Below, one piece after another: positions 1-6,050 of a stretch of DNA of 9,375 nucleotides (position 1 is the first letter of the stretch; each line of letters starts with the position of its first letter). Under the pieces are notes generated by a model. It worked only from the letters and a program-made list of their open reading frames with translations, searched no databases and had not been told where the DNA came from. Source of the DNA: Betaproteobacteria bacterium (GTDB lineage: Bacteria > Pseudomonadota > Gammaproteobacteria > Burkholderiales > Sulfuriferulaceae); NCBI GenBank assembly GCA_003455595.1, contig DMQT01000229.1, positions 14,225-23,599 of the forward strand. The letters run 5' to 3'. A program made the position numbers and the translations under genes.

Positions 1-2
1 AC

Positions 3-719
3 TGGCTCGCCACCCAGAACGCCGACTTCGTCTGCGTGCAGGAACTCAAGGCGCAGATGACCGACATGCAACGCGAAATGCTGCAGCCGGATGGCTTTTA
101 TGGCTATTTTCACTACGCCGAGAAAAAGGGCTACAGCGGCGTCGGCATCTACAGCAAGCACCAGCCTGATGCGGTGATCGAAGGTCTGGGCATTGCCGAT
201 ATCGACGCCGAAGGGCGCTATATCGAGGCGCAGTTCGGCAATCTCAGCATCATTTCCTTGTACCTGCCGTCGGGTTCCAGTTCGGACGAACGCCAGCAGG
301 TCAAATTCAGCTTTCTTGAACGCTTTTACCCACGCCTGCTTGAGTTGAAAGCCAGTGGCCGCGAAGTGGTGTTGTGCGGCGACTGGAATATTGCGCACAA
401 AGAAATCGACCTGAAAAACTGGAAATCGAACCAGAAAAACTCCGGCTTTCTGCCCGAGGAACGCGCCTGGATGACGCAGGTCATCGACACCCTGGGCTGG
501 GTTGACGTGCACCGCACGCTGCAACCCGACGCCACCGGCGACGCCTACACCTGGTGGAGCAATCGCGGCCAGGCCTGGGCCAACAACGTCGGCTGGCGTA
601 TCGACTACCAGGTTGCCACGCCGGGCATCGCCCACACCGCCCGCGTCGCCAGTGTTTACAAGGCGCAGCGGTTTTCCGACCATGCCCCGCTGAGTATTGA
701 TTACGATTTTCTGCCATGA
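3..719 (+). CDS. xth: Exodeoxyribonuclease III (partial, 5' end outside window)
   Basis: Mg-dependent AP endonuclease / 3'-5' exonuclease of the EEP (exonuclease-endonuclease-phosphatase) fold, acting in base excision repair. The frame is open from base 3, so the gene begins upstream. About 238 residues are visible, and only some 15-25 N-terminal residues should be missing compared with the usual ~255. The GTG at base 36 is internal, not a start. Family motifs visible in order are VQELK (metal-binding Glu), CGDWNIAH (catalytic Asp and Asn), WRIDYQVATP (Asp) and FSDHAPLSIDY (catalytic His near the C-terminus). The full catalytic set except the extreme N-terminus is therefore intact. The stop codon overlaps the next ATG (ATGA), suggesting translational coupling to the PACE transporter. 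The choice between the names xth and exoA is not resolvable here. Confidence 0.93.
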   Translation, partial: WLATQNADFVCVQELKAQMTDMQREMLQPDGFYGYFHYAEKKGYSGVGIYSKHQPDAVIEGLGIADIDAEGRYIEAQFGNLSIISLYLPSGSSSDERQQVKFSFLERFYPRLLELKASGREVVLCGDWNIAHKEIDLKNWKSNQKNSGFLPEERAWMTQVIDTLGWVDVHRTLQPDATGDAYTWWSNRGQAWANNVGWRIDYQVATPGIAHTARVASVYKAQRFSDHAPLSIDYDFLP

Positions 720-1144
720 GCGCGCTGCGCAGCTTTCCCGACCGGTTGCGCCAGTTGCTGCTGTTCGAAATCATCGGTCTGGTGCTGGTCGCGCCGCTCG
801 CCAGCTGGATCACCGGGAATGGCATCAGCGCGGTTGGCATTCTCGTATTCGCCATTTCGCTTATCGCCATGGTCTGGAGCGGCGGGTTCAATTACCTGTT
901 CGACCGCATCGAACTGGCGCGCGGCGGTCACCTGTCGCGGCGTGGCTGGGAGGTGCGCATTCTCCACGCCAGCCTGTTCGAACTCGGGCTCACGCTTATC
1001 ACCCTGCCCCTGATCGTCTGGATGCTCAAACTGTCCGTCATTGAAGCACTGCTGCTGAATGTCGGTTTTATCGTGTTTTATCTGCTGTATGCCCTGCTTT
1101 TCAACCGCGCGTATGACGCGCTATTCCCGCTGCGCGAAGACTGA
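716..1144 (+). CDS. PACE-family proton-coupled multidrug efflux protein (AceI-like)
   Basis: A 142-residue integral inner-membrane protein with four predicted helices (about residues 12-33, 38-60, 84-103 and 107-129), matching the two tandem 'bacterial transmembrane pair' domains of the PACE family. Features shared with Acinetobacter AceI, from memory, are a Glu in helix 1 (E18, the proposed proton-coupling residue), W54 and N59 in the WxxxFN motif, the RILHAxxFE motif at 81-89 and the closing YDALFP at 133-138. Family members export biocides such as chlorhexidine and acriflavine, and probably have short diamines as natural substrates. The start ATG overlaps the xth stop, and no clear ribosome binding site precedes it, so translation is probably coupled. 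No LysR regulator gene is adjacent. The family call is firm; the substrate is inference. Confidence 0.85.
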   Translation: MSALRSFPDRLRQLLLFEIIGLVLVAPLASWITGNGISAVGILVFAISLIAMVWSGGFNYLFDRIELARGGHLSRRGWEVRILHASLFELGLTLITLPLIVWMLKLSVIEALLLNVGFIVFYLLYALLFNRAYDALFPLRED

Positions 1145-1153
1145 GAACCGTAG

Positions 1154-1417
1154 ATGACCCCGCAAGCCTTCATCGCCAAATGGCACGGCAACGCGCTCAC
1201 CGAAAAAGCCGGGGCACAGGTGCATTTTGAAGACCTGTGCGCGCTGCTGGGCGTCGAGCCGCCGCGTGTTGAAGGCGAATACCAGTATGAGCGCGGGCTC
1301 ATCAAGAAAAGCAGCGCCAGCCAGGACTGGGCCGACTACATGCCGGAGATACTCGACACGGAGATACTGAAGCGCTTGCTGGCGCTGAATCTGGATCGTG
1401 CCCGGCTCGAAATTTAA
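1154..1417 (+). pseudogene. Remnant of an MmeI-like (type IIL) restriction-modification gene, internally deleted
   Basis: An 87-codon frame. Residues 1-63 resemble the N-terminal domain of MmeI-like class I SAM-dependent DNA methyltransferases: an MTPQxFIxKW opening, HFxDLCxLLG at 24-33, a GEYQYERG segment and DWAD at 58-61, where full-length enzymes have GWADVW. Residues 64-87 (EILDTEILKRLLALNLDRA) instead resemble the extreme C-terminus of the same enzymes. Full-length members run about 900-1100 residues and hold nuclease, methyltransferase (SAM and NPPY motifs) and target-recognition domains, and none of these is present. I infer one large in-frame deletion of around 2.5-3 kb. A 10-bp direct repeat (CGGAGATACT at 1344-1353 and 1359-1368) sits at the apparent junction. 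The gene lies 9 bases after the PACE gene. The frame remains open and could still be translated, but no enzyme activity is expected. Confidence 0.65.
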
Positions 1418-1436
1418 GGCGCCGGGTTGTCAGCCC

Positions 1437-1465
1437 TTGGCTTACGCTGTATCGCCAGCTAATAT
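1437..1465 (+). promoter_or_regulatory. Candidate sigma-70 promoter of the toxin-antitoxin operon
   Basis: A TTGGCT hexamer at 1437-1442 (4 of 6 to the -35 consensus) and TAATAT at 1460-1465 (4 of 6 to the -10 consensus) are separated by exactly 17 bases. They lie 30-60 bases ahead of the antitoxin ATG, in the only sizeable non-coding gap of the window. An alternative -10, TATAAC at 1463-1468, would leave a 20-base spacer. This is inferred from sequence match and placement only. Confidence 0.4.
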
Positions 1466-1478
1466 AACAACTGTTATA
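1463..1478. promoter_or_regulatory. Palindromic candidate operator for the AbrB-type antitoxin
   Basis: TATAACA and TGTTATA form perfect 7-bp inverted arms around a 2-base centre (AC). The site is AT-rich in otherwise GC-rich DNA, overlaps the candidate -10 element and ends 17 bases before the antitoxin start. A further TATAAC copy at 1475-1480 repeats the half-site in direct orientation 12 bases downstream of the first. AbrB/MazE-fold antitoxins usually bind such palindromes to repress their own operon. Palindrome and position are seen; its function as operator is inferred. Confidence 0.5.
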
Positions 1479-1495
1479 ACTTATCGGAGTCTGCC

Positions 1496-1720
1496 ATGCA
1501 TGCCCTGAAACTCACCCAAATCGGCAATTCGCTCGGCCTGATCCTGCCCAAGGAAGTGCTGACGCGGCTCAAGCTGGAAAAAGGCGATACCGTGTTTGTG
1601 ACCGAGACGCCGGATGGCGTGGCGGTGACGCCATATGACCCTCGGCTGGAAGAGCAAATCGAAGCAGGCCGCGCTTTCATGCGCGATTTCCGCGATACCT
1701 TTCACGAATTGGCGAAATAA
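1496..1720 (+). CDS. AbrB/MazE-fold antitoxin, partner of the Doc toxin
   Basis: A 74-residue protein. Residues 3-47 match the swapped-hairpin SpoVT-AbrB DNA-binding fold: the IGNSLGLILPKEVLTRLKLEKGD pattern is diagnostic, followed by VFVTETPDGVAVTPYDP. Residues 48-74 form a charged helix that, as in other MazE-type antitoxins, probably binds and masks the toxin. A clear ribosome binding site (GGAG at 1486-1489) sits 6 bases ahead of the ATG and supports this start. The toxin gene follows without a gap. The protein is expected to neutralise the toxin and to repress the operon through the palindrome just upstream. Pairing an AbrB-type antitoxin with a Doc toxin differs from the classic phage P1 Phd-Doc pair but is known in bacterial genomes. 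Confidence 0.85.
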   Translation: MHALKLTQIGNSLGLILPKEVLTRLKLEKGDTVFVTETPDGVAVTPYDPRLEEQIEAGRAFMRDFRDTFHELAK

Positions 1721-2113
1721 GTGGCGCGTAACTGGCGCTGGTTCGACAAGCGCGCCCTGCTGTTGCTGCACGACGAAAGTCTGGCCGAACACGGCGGTTT
1801 GCCCGGCTTACGCGACGAAGGCCTGCTCGATTCTGCGCTGGCGCGGCCACTCAATCTGGTGGCGTATGGCGACCCGGATTTGTGCGAACTGGCGGCGTCT
1901 TACTGTGTGGGCGTCGCCCAGAACCATCCCTTTGTGGATGGCAATAAGCGCGCAGCCTTCCTCGCCCTGGGCTTGTTTCTCTACTTGAATGGGCAACGGC
2001 TGACCGCCACCCAGGCAGAAGCGACCCTGGCCGTCATGGCAGTTGCCACCAGCGAATGGGACGAAGCCACCCTCGCCGCCTGGCTGCGCGAACGCATTGC
2101 GCCACGCGTCTAA
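1721..2113 (+). CDS. doc: Death-on-curing (Doc/Fic family) toxin
   Basis: A 130-residue protein, close to the 126 residues of phage P1 Doc. The Fic-fold signature HPFVDGNKR at residues 69-77 fits the Doc form HxFx(D/N)(G/A)NKR, with Lys at position 76 where AMP-transferring Fic proteins have Gly. Doc proteins phosphorylate elongation factor Tu and halt translation, so the same is expected here. Also typical are the N-terminal HDESLAEHGGLPGLRDEGLLDSALARP segment (residues 17-43) and the YLNGQRLTATQ segment following the motif. The start is a GTG immediately after the antitoxin TAA with no good ribosome binding site, which fits coupled translation and lower toxin yield. The gene appears full length, with no truncation or missing catalytic residue seen. 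Confidence 0.9.
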   Translation: MARNWRWFDKRALLLLHDESLAEHGGLPGLRDEGLLDSALARPLNLVAYGDPDLCELAASYCVGVAQNHPFVDGNKRAAFLALGLFLYLNGQRLTATQAEATLAVMAVATSEWDEATLAAWLRERIAPRV

Positions 2114-2133
2114 CCCAACTACTTATCCTGACC

Positions 2134-3504
2134 ATGACTACTGCCCCGCACCCCTGGCTCGCTGCATTTAAAATCTACACCAACCCCCGTGTCATCGGCA
2201 TGCTGTTCCTCGGCTTTTCGGCTGGCTTGCCGCTGCTGCTGATACTGGGCACGCTGTCGTTCTGGCTGCGCGAAGCGGGTATCGACCGCGCCACCATCGG
2301 GCATTTGTCCTGGGTCGGGCTGGCGTATGGCTTCAAATGGGTGTGGGCGCCGCTGGTGGACCGGCTTTCGCTGCCGCTGTTGACGCGCTGGCTGGGGCGA
2401 CGCCGCGCCTGGCTGCTGCTGTCGCAATGCGTGATCGCCGCGGCGCTGTTCGGCATGGCGAATACCGACCCGGCGCTGCACCTGCAACACACGGTATGGC
2501 TGGCGCTGGCAGTAGCGTTCGCGTCGGCGACGCAGGATATCGCGCTCGACGCCTACCGCATCGAAGCGGTATCGCAGGAAAAACAGGGCGCGATGGCGGC
2601 GACTTATCAGGCCGGGTATCGGCTGGCGATGATTACCGCCGGTGCCGGGGTGCTGTGGATCGCGTCAGCGGTGGACGCCACGCCGGGCAGTTACGATTTT
2701 GCGCCCTGGCGCATCGCGTATCTGGTGATGGCGGCGAGCATGATCGTTGGCATTTTGACCACGTTCACCATCCGCGAGCCGGAAGTGTCGCTCACCAGCG
2801 CGACACGCGAACAGGAAGCGCGGGCGCGTGCGGCGCTGATCCGACGCGGCTATTCCGGCCGCTTGCTGGGCGTGCTGGCATGGATTTACGGTGCGGTGTT
2901 GAGCCCGTTTCTGGACTTCGTGCGGCGCTTCGGCTGGCAGGCGCTGCTGATTCTGGCGCTGATTGCGATTTACCGCATCTCCGACGTGGTGATGGGCGTG
3001 ATGAGCAATCCGTTCTACGTTGACATGGGCTACACCAAGGACGAGGTCGCCACTGTGTCCAAGGTGTACGGCGTCATCATGACCATTGCCGGGGCCGGGC
3101 TGGGCGGCGTGCTCACCGCGCGCATGGGCGTGATGCGCACGCTGTTTCTCGGCGCAGTGCTGTCGGCGGCGACCAATCTGCTGTTCGTGTGGCTGGCCGG
3201 GCTGGGCCACGACGTGTCGGCGCTGATATTTACCGTGTCGGCGGATAATCTTTCAGCGGGCATTGCCTCGTCGGCGTTCGTGGCTTACCTGTCCGGCTTG
3301 ACCAATACCGCCTATTCCGCCACGCAATACGCGCTGTTCAGCTCGGTGATGCTGTTGCTGCCCAAGTTCATTGCCGGGTTCTCGGGTGATTTTGTCGACG
3401 CCTATGGCTACGCCAATTTCTTCACTGCCACCGCCCTGATCGGCGTGCCGGTGCTGGTGCTGGTGTGGCTGGCCGGGCGCGCGCGTCTGAGTGACAAGCT
3501 TTAA
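2134..3504 (+). CDS. ampG: AmpG-family muropeptide permease (MFS)
   Basis: A 456-residue polytopic inner-membrane protein of the major facilitator superfamily with about 12 predicted helices. It resembles AmpG, which imports anhydromuropeptides (GlcNAc-anhMurNAc-peptides) released from the cell wall for recycling. Matching motifs include FLGFSAGLPLLLILGTL (26-42), GLAYGFKWVWAPLVDR (62-77), LGRRRAWLLLSQ (87-98), the family-typical SATQDIALDAYRIE (131-144) and QYALFSSVMLLLPK (398-411). I chose ATG 2134: an upstream in-frame GTG at 2056 would place 26 polar residues, encoded inside doc, ahead of the normal N-terminus. The ribosome binding site is poor. The gene begins 20 bases after doc and shares a base with the next start (TAATG). 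No ampC or ampR is in view, so a link to beta-lactamase induction cannot be claimed; recycling is the safer role. Confidence 0.88.
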   Translation: MTTAPHPWLAAFKIYTNPRVIGMLFLGFSAGLPLLLILGTLSFWLREAGIDRATIGHLSWVGLAYGFKWVWAPLVDRLSLPLLTRWLGRRRAWLLLSQCVIAAALFGMANTDPALHLQHTVWLALAVAFASATQDIALDAYRIEAVSQEKQGAMAATYQAGYRLAMITAGAGVLWIASAVDATPGSYDFAPWRIAYLVMAASMIVGILTTFTIREPEVSLTSATREQEARARAALIRRGYSGRLLGVLAWIYGAVLSPFLDFVRRFGWQALLILALIAIYRISDVVMGVMSNPFYVDMGYTKDEVATVSKVYGVIMTIAGAGLGGVLTARMGVMRTLFLGAVLSAATNLLFVWLAGLGHDVSALIFTVSADNLSAGIASSAFVAYLSGLTNTAYSATQYALFSSVMLLLPKFIAGFSGDFVDAYGYANFFTATALIGVPVLVLVWLAGRARLSDKL

Positions 3505-4181
3505 TGCCGGAAATCTCCTACCTGTCGGTATTTCTGGTCGGCCTGCTGGGCGGGGTGCACTGCGTTGGCATGTGCGGCGGCATCGTCACGGCGCTGTCGC
3601 TCTCCGCGCCCGGCGGCAAACCGGGCGTGCCGATGTTATTCGCCTATAATCTCGGCCGTATCAGCAGCTATGCGCTGGCCGGAGCGATTGCCGGTGCCGT
3701 CGGTGCCAGTACCCTGCTGCTGAATAATTACCTGCCAATGGGACGGGTGTTGTATGTGAGCGCTAACGTCATGCTGATCCTGCTCGGCCTGTATCTGGCC
3801 GGACTGTCACGCGCGGTGCTGCTGCTGGAGCGCGTCGGCAGCGTGGTGTGGGCGCGCCTGCAACCGCTGATGAAGCGGCTGATCCCGGTGCGTTCGCTGC
3901 CACAGGCCTACCTGACCGGCGCGATATGGGGCTGGTTGCCGTGCGGGCTGGTGTATTCGGTGCTGATTTCCGCACTCGCCAGCGGTACGGCACTGCACGG
4001 CGCGCTGCTGATGGGGGCGTTTGGCGTCGGCACGCTGCCTAATTTATTGGCGATGGGGCTGTTGGCGCATCGCCTGCAAAATTTTATCCGCAAGCCCGGT
4101 GTGCGGCTCGGCGCCGGGTTACTGGTCGCCGCCTTTGGCGTATGGGGCCTGGCTCAATTGTTTTATCCCGGATTACTATGA
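3504..4181 (+). CDS. TauE/SafE-like (UreH/DsbD-type) six-helix membrane protein
   Basis: A 225-residue membrane protein with about six predicted helices, matching the family annotated 'sulfite exporter TauE/SafE' in the DsbD_2/UreH-like subgroup rather than true TauE. Diagnostic motifs are GGVHCVGMCGG at 16-26 in the first helix, FAYNLGRISSY at 46-56 and GWLPCGLVYS at 143-152. Together they place paired Cys (C20, C24, C147), His (H19) and Met (M23) residues near the membrane core. In other bacteria relatives often lie near cbb3 oxidase maturation (ccoGHIS) genes, so a role in metal (copper) or thiol handling has been suggested. Here it instead sits between ampG and rsmB. The start overlaps the ampG stop by one base, so co-translation is likely. 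The family call is good; the substrate is unknown. Confidence 0.8.
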   Translation: MPEISYLSVFLVGLLGGVHCVGMCGGIVTALSLSAPGGKPGVPMLFAYNLGRISSYALAGAIAGAVGASTLLLNNYLPMGRVLYVSANVMLILLGLYLAGLSRAVLLLERVGSVVWARLQPLMKRLIPVRSLPQAYLTGAIWGWLPCGLVYSVLISALASGTALHGALLMGAFGVGTLPNLLAMGLLAHRLQNFIRKPGVRLGAGLLVAAFGVWGLAQLFYPGLL

Positions 4182-4193
4182 ACGCGAATACCC

Positions 4194-5471
4194 ATGTCTG
4201 AAGCGCTACACCAACCGCCCTTGCGGCAACTGCTCAAGCGCGCCGCCTACGCCATCGACGCCGTCGTACACCAGGGGCACACCCTCACCCGCGTGCTGGC
4301 CGACCAGCCCGCCGCCGGGCGCGCTACAGTGCAGGACATCTGCTACGCCAGCCTGCGCGAGTATGCGTTGCTGGCTGCGCTGCGCGACGCGCTGTTGTCC
4401 AACCCGCTGAAAGACCGTGTAATTGCCTGCCTGCTGGTGGTGGCGCTACGGCAGTTACGCGCACGACCGGACAGCACCCACATGATCGTCAACGAGGCGG
4501 TGGAAGCCGCCGCCGCGACGCAGCCGTGGGCGCGCGGGCTGGTCAACGGCGTACTGCGCAACTATTTGCGGCATACCGACCTGCTGCTCGACGAAGTGCA
4601 GCAAAAAGAACCGGCGCGCTGGAATTATCCGCAATGGTGGATCGACCAGGTGCGCACGGCGTATCCCGACGACTGGCAGGCTGTGCTTACAGCCGGTAAC
4701 CAGCATCCGCCGATGACGCTGCGCGTCAATCCGCAACACGGCAGCACGGCTGCGTATCTTGAACTGCTGCAGGAAGCAGGTCTGGACGCGCAACAAACCG
4801 GTGAATTTGCGTTGCAACTGGCGCACCCCATCCCGGTGACGCAAGTGCCCGGCTTCAGCACCGGTCGCGTGTCGGTGCAGGACGCCGGCGCACAACTGGC
4901 CGCGCCGTTGCTGGAACTGGCCGACGGCCAGCGCGTGCTCGATGCGTGCGCCGCGCCGGGCGGCAAAAGCGGGCATATTGTGGAACTGGCCGACGTTAAC
5001 TTGACCGCACTCGACAACGATGCATCGCGTTTAATCCGTGTGCAGGAAAACCTCGACCGGCTGGGCTTGCACGCCAGTTTGCTGACAGGTGACGCCGCGC
5101 TGCCGGACAGCTGGTGGGATGGCGTGCCGTTCGACCGCATCCTCGCCGACGTGCCGTGCTCGGCATCGGGCGTGGTGCGCCGCCACCCGGATATCAAATG
5201 GCTGCGCCGCCCCGACGACCTTGCCCGCTTTGCCGCGCAGCAGGCCGCCATCCTGCCTGCGCTCTGGCGATGTCTGGCGCGCGGTGGTAAATTGCTATAC
5301 GTAACATGTTCGATTTTTCCTCAAGAAAACCAGCGTCAGGTGGATGCGTTTCTCAGCCACCACGATGACGCGCAACAACAAGCGCTGGATCACGCCGGGT
5401 TGTCGGCAGGCCAGCTTTTACCCAATGACCATCACGACGGCTTTTTTTATGCGCTCCTTGTTAAACGCTAA
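4194..5471 (+). CDS. rsmB: 16S rRNA (cytosine(967)-C5)-methyltransferase RsmB
   Basis: A 425-residue cytosolic enzyme that transfers methyl from SAM to C5 of C967 in 16S rRNA; E. coli RsmB (Fmu/Sun) is 429 residues. The N-terminal ~130 residues form the NusB-like RNA-binding domain (TVQDICYASLREY, HMIVNEAVEAA, GLVNGVLRNYL). The catalytic Rossmann domain shows the SAM-binding DACAAPGGKSGHIVEL at 250-265, LDND at 273-276, motif IV ADVPCSASGVVRRHPD at 318-332 with Cys322, and motif VI YVTCSIFPQENQRQVD with the nucleophile Cys372. Both catalytic cysteines are present. The gene starts 12 bases after the preceding stop. Its last 23 bases overlap the start of the DUF4390 gene, consistent with the conserved rsmB-DUF4390-ntrYX order. 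Confidence 0.96.
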   Translation: MSEALHQPPLRQLLKRAAYAIDAVVHQGHTLTRVLADQPAAGRATVQDICYASLREYALLAALRDALLSNPLKDRVIACLLVVALRQLRARPDSTHMIVNEAVEAAAATQPWARGLVNGVLRNYLRHTDLLLDEVQQKEPARWNYPQWWIDQVRTAYPDDWQAVLTAGNQHPPMTLRVNPQHGSTAAYLELLQEAGLDAQQTGEFALQLAHPIPVTQVPGFSTGRVSVQDAGAQLAAPLLELADGQRVLDACAAPGGKSGHIVELADVNLTALDNDASRLIRVQENLDRLGLHASLLTGDAALPDSWWDGVPFDRILADVPCSASGVVRRHPDIKWLRRPDDLARFAAQQAAILPALWRCLARGGKLLYVTCSIFPQENQRQVDAFLSHHDDAQQQALDHAGLSAGQLLPNDHHDGFFYALLVKR

Positions 5472-6030
5472 GCGTTTTTTCGCGCTCGGTATGGCGCTGT
5501 TTTGCTTCATCCTGGCGGGTGCATTGCCCGCCGCCCACGCCGCCAATGAAGGCATTCAGGTCAAATCAGCCAGCCTCAAGCTGGACGATGAAACCTATCT
5601 GCTGAATGCTCAGTTCGCCATCAAACTCAGTCCCACACTCGAGGACGCGCTGAAAAAAGGCGTGGCGCTCAACTTCAGTACCGAATTCCAGTTCAAACGC
5701 CCGCGCTGGTACTGGCTGAACGAAGAAATCGTCAAGGTGGTGCGCAACACGCGCCTGTCGTACAACCCGCTGCTGCGCCAGTACTTGCTGTCTGATGGCG
5801 CACAGCTGGTCAGTTTCGACAGTCTCGACGAGATCCTCAGCGCACTCAGCCAGATCAAGGCCTGGCCGGTACTGGATCGCCGTGTTCTCTCCAAGACCAT
5901 CACCTATCAGGCCAGCCTCGCCATGCATCTGGATGTGTCGCGCCTGCCTAAACCGTTGCAGATCAACGCAATCAGTTCAAACAAGTGGGAGCTTGAATCC
6001 GCGCCATTTGAATGGTCCATGTCGCCGTGA
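5449..6030 (+). CDS. DUF4390 family exported protein of the rsmB-ntrYX locus
   Basis: A 193-residue protein of unknown function. Residues 1-31 form a clear Sec signal peptide: basic MRSLLNAKRF, a hydrophobic FALGMALFCFILAGAL core, then an AHA cleavage site before ANEG. The mature protein of ~162 residues is therefore probably periplasmic. The body matches the DUF4390 pattern known to me: ASLKLDDETYLLNAQFAIKLS (41-61), LEDALKKGVALNF, RPRWYWLNEEIV (84-95), RNTRLSYNPLLRQYLL and a C-terminal W-ELESAPFEWSM. I chose ATG 5449 because it puts the signal peptide at the N-terminus; in-frame starts at 5425 and 5344 would add residues encoded inside rsmB. There is no good ribosome binding site, and the ATG follows a run of seven T. 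Constant neighbourhood with the NtrY kinase suggests, by inference only, that it acts in the envelope together with NtrY. Confidence 0.8.
   Translation: MRSLLNAKRFFALGMALFCFILAGALPAAHAANEGIQVKSASLKLDDETYLLNAQFAIKLSPTLEDALKKGVALNFSTEFQFKRPRWYWLNEEIVKVVRNTRLSYNPLLRQYLLSDGAQLVSFDSLDEILSALSQIKAWPVLDRRVLSKTITYQASLAMHLDVSRLPKPLQINAISSNKWELESAPFEWSMSP
5463..5480 (+). terminator. Weak terminator-like hairpin at the rsmB stop
   Basis: AAACGC and GCGTTT pair around a TAA loop, which is the rsmB stop codon itself, and three further T follow, giving an unbroken T6 run at 5475-5480. The shape is that of a small intrinsic terminator, but the stem has only six pairs, three of them A-T, and it lies inside codons 5-11 of the overlapping DUF4390 gene. 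At best it would attenuate transcription between rsmB and the ntrYX genes. It may also have no function. Confidence 0.25.
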
Positions 6031-6050
6031 GTGCGGTACCTGTCTAGATC

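Noticed and set aside
36..38. GTG at 36 as the xth start
   Set aside because: The frame is open upstream and the residues before it (QNADFVC) fit exonuclease III, so the gene is truncated by the window edge.
1418..1440. Possible terminator between the RM relic and the toxin-antitoxin operon
   Set aside because: Only a 3-bp GGG/CCC pairing is visible and no T-run follows.
2056..2133. Longer ampG start at GTG 2056
   Set aside because: The extra 26 residues are polar, arginine-rich and encoded inside the doc gene. The AmpG N-terminus fits ATG 2134.
2337..3210. Long alternative frames on both strands inside ampG
   Set aside because: Composition is typical of shadow frames and there are no recognisable domains; the ampG frame contains continuous MFS motifs.
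5344..5448. Longer DUF4390 start at 5344 or 5425
   Set aside because: These starts would bury the signal peptide behind residues encoded in rsmB; ATG 5449 gives a standard Sec signal sequence.
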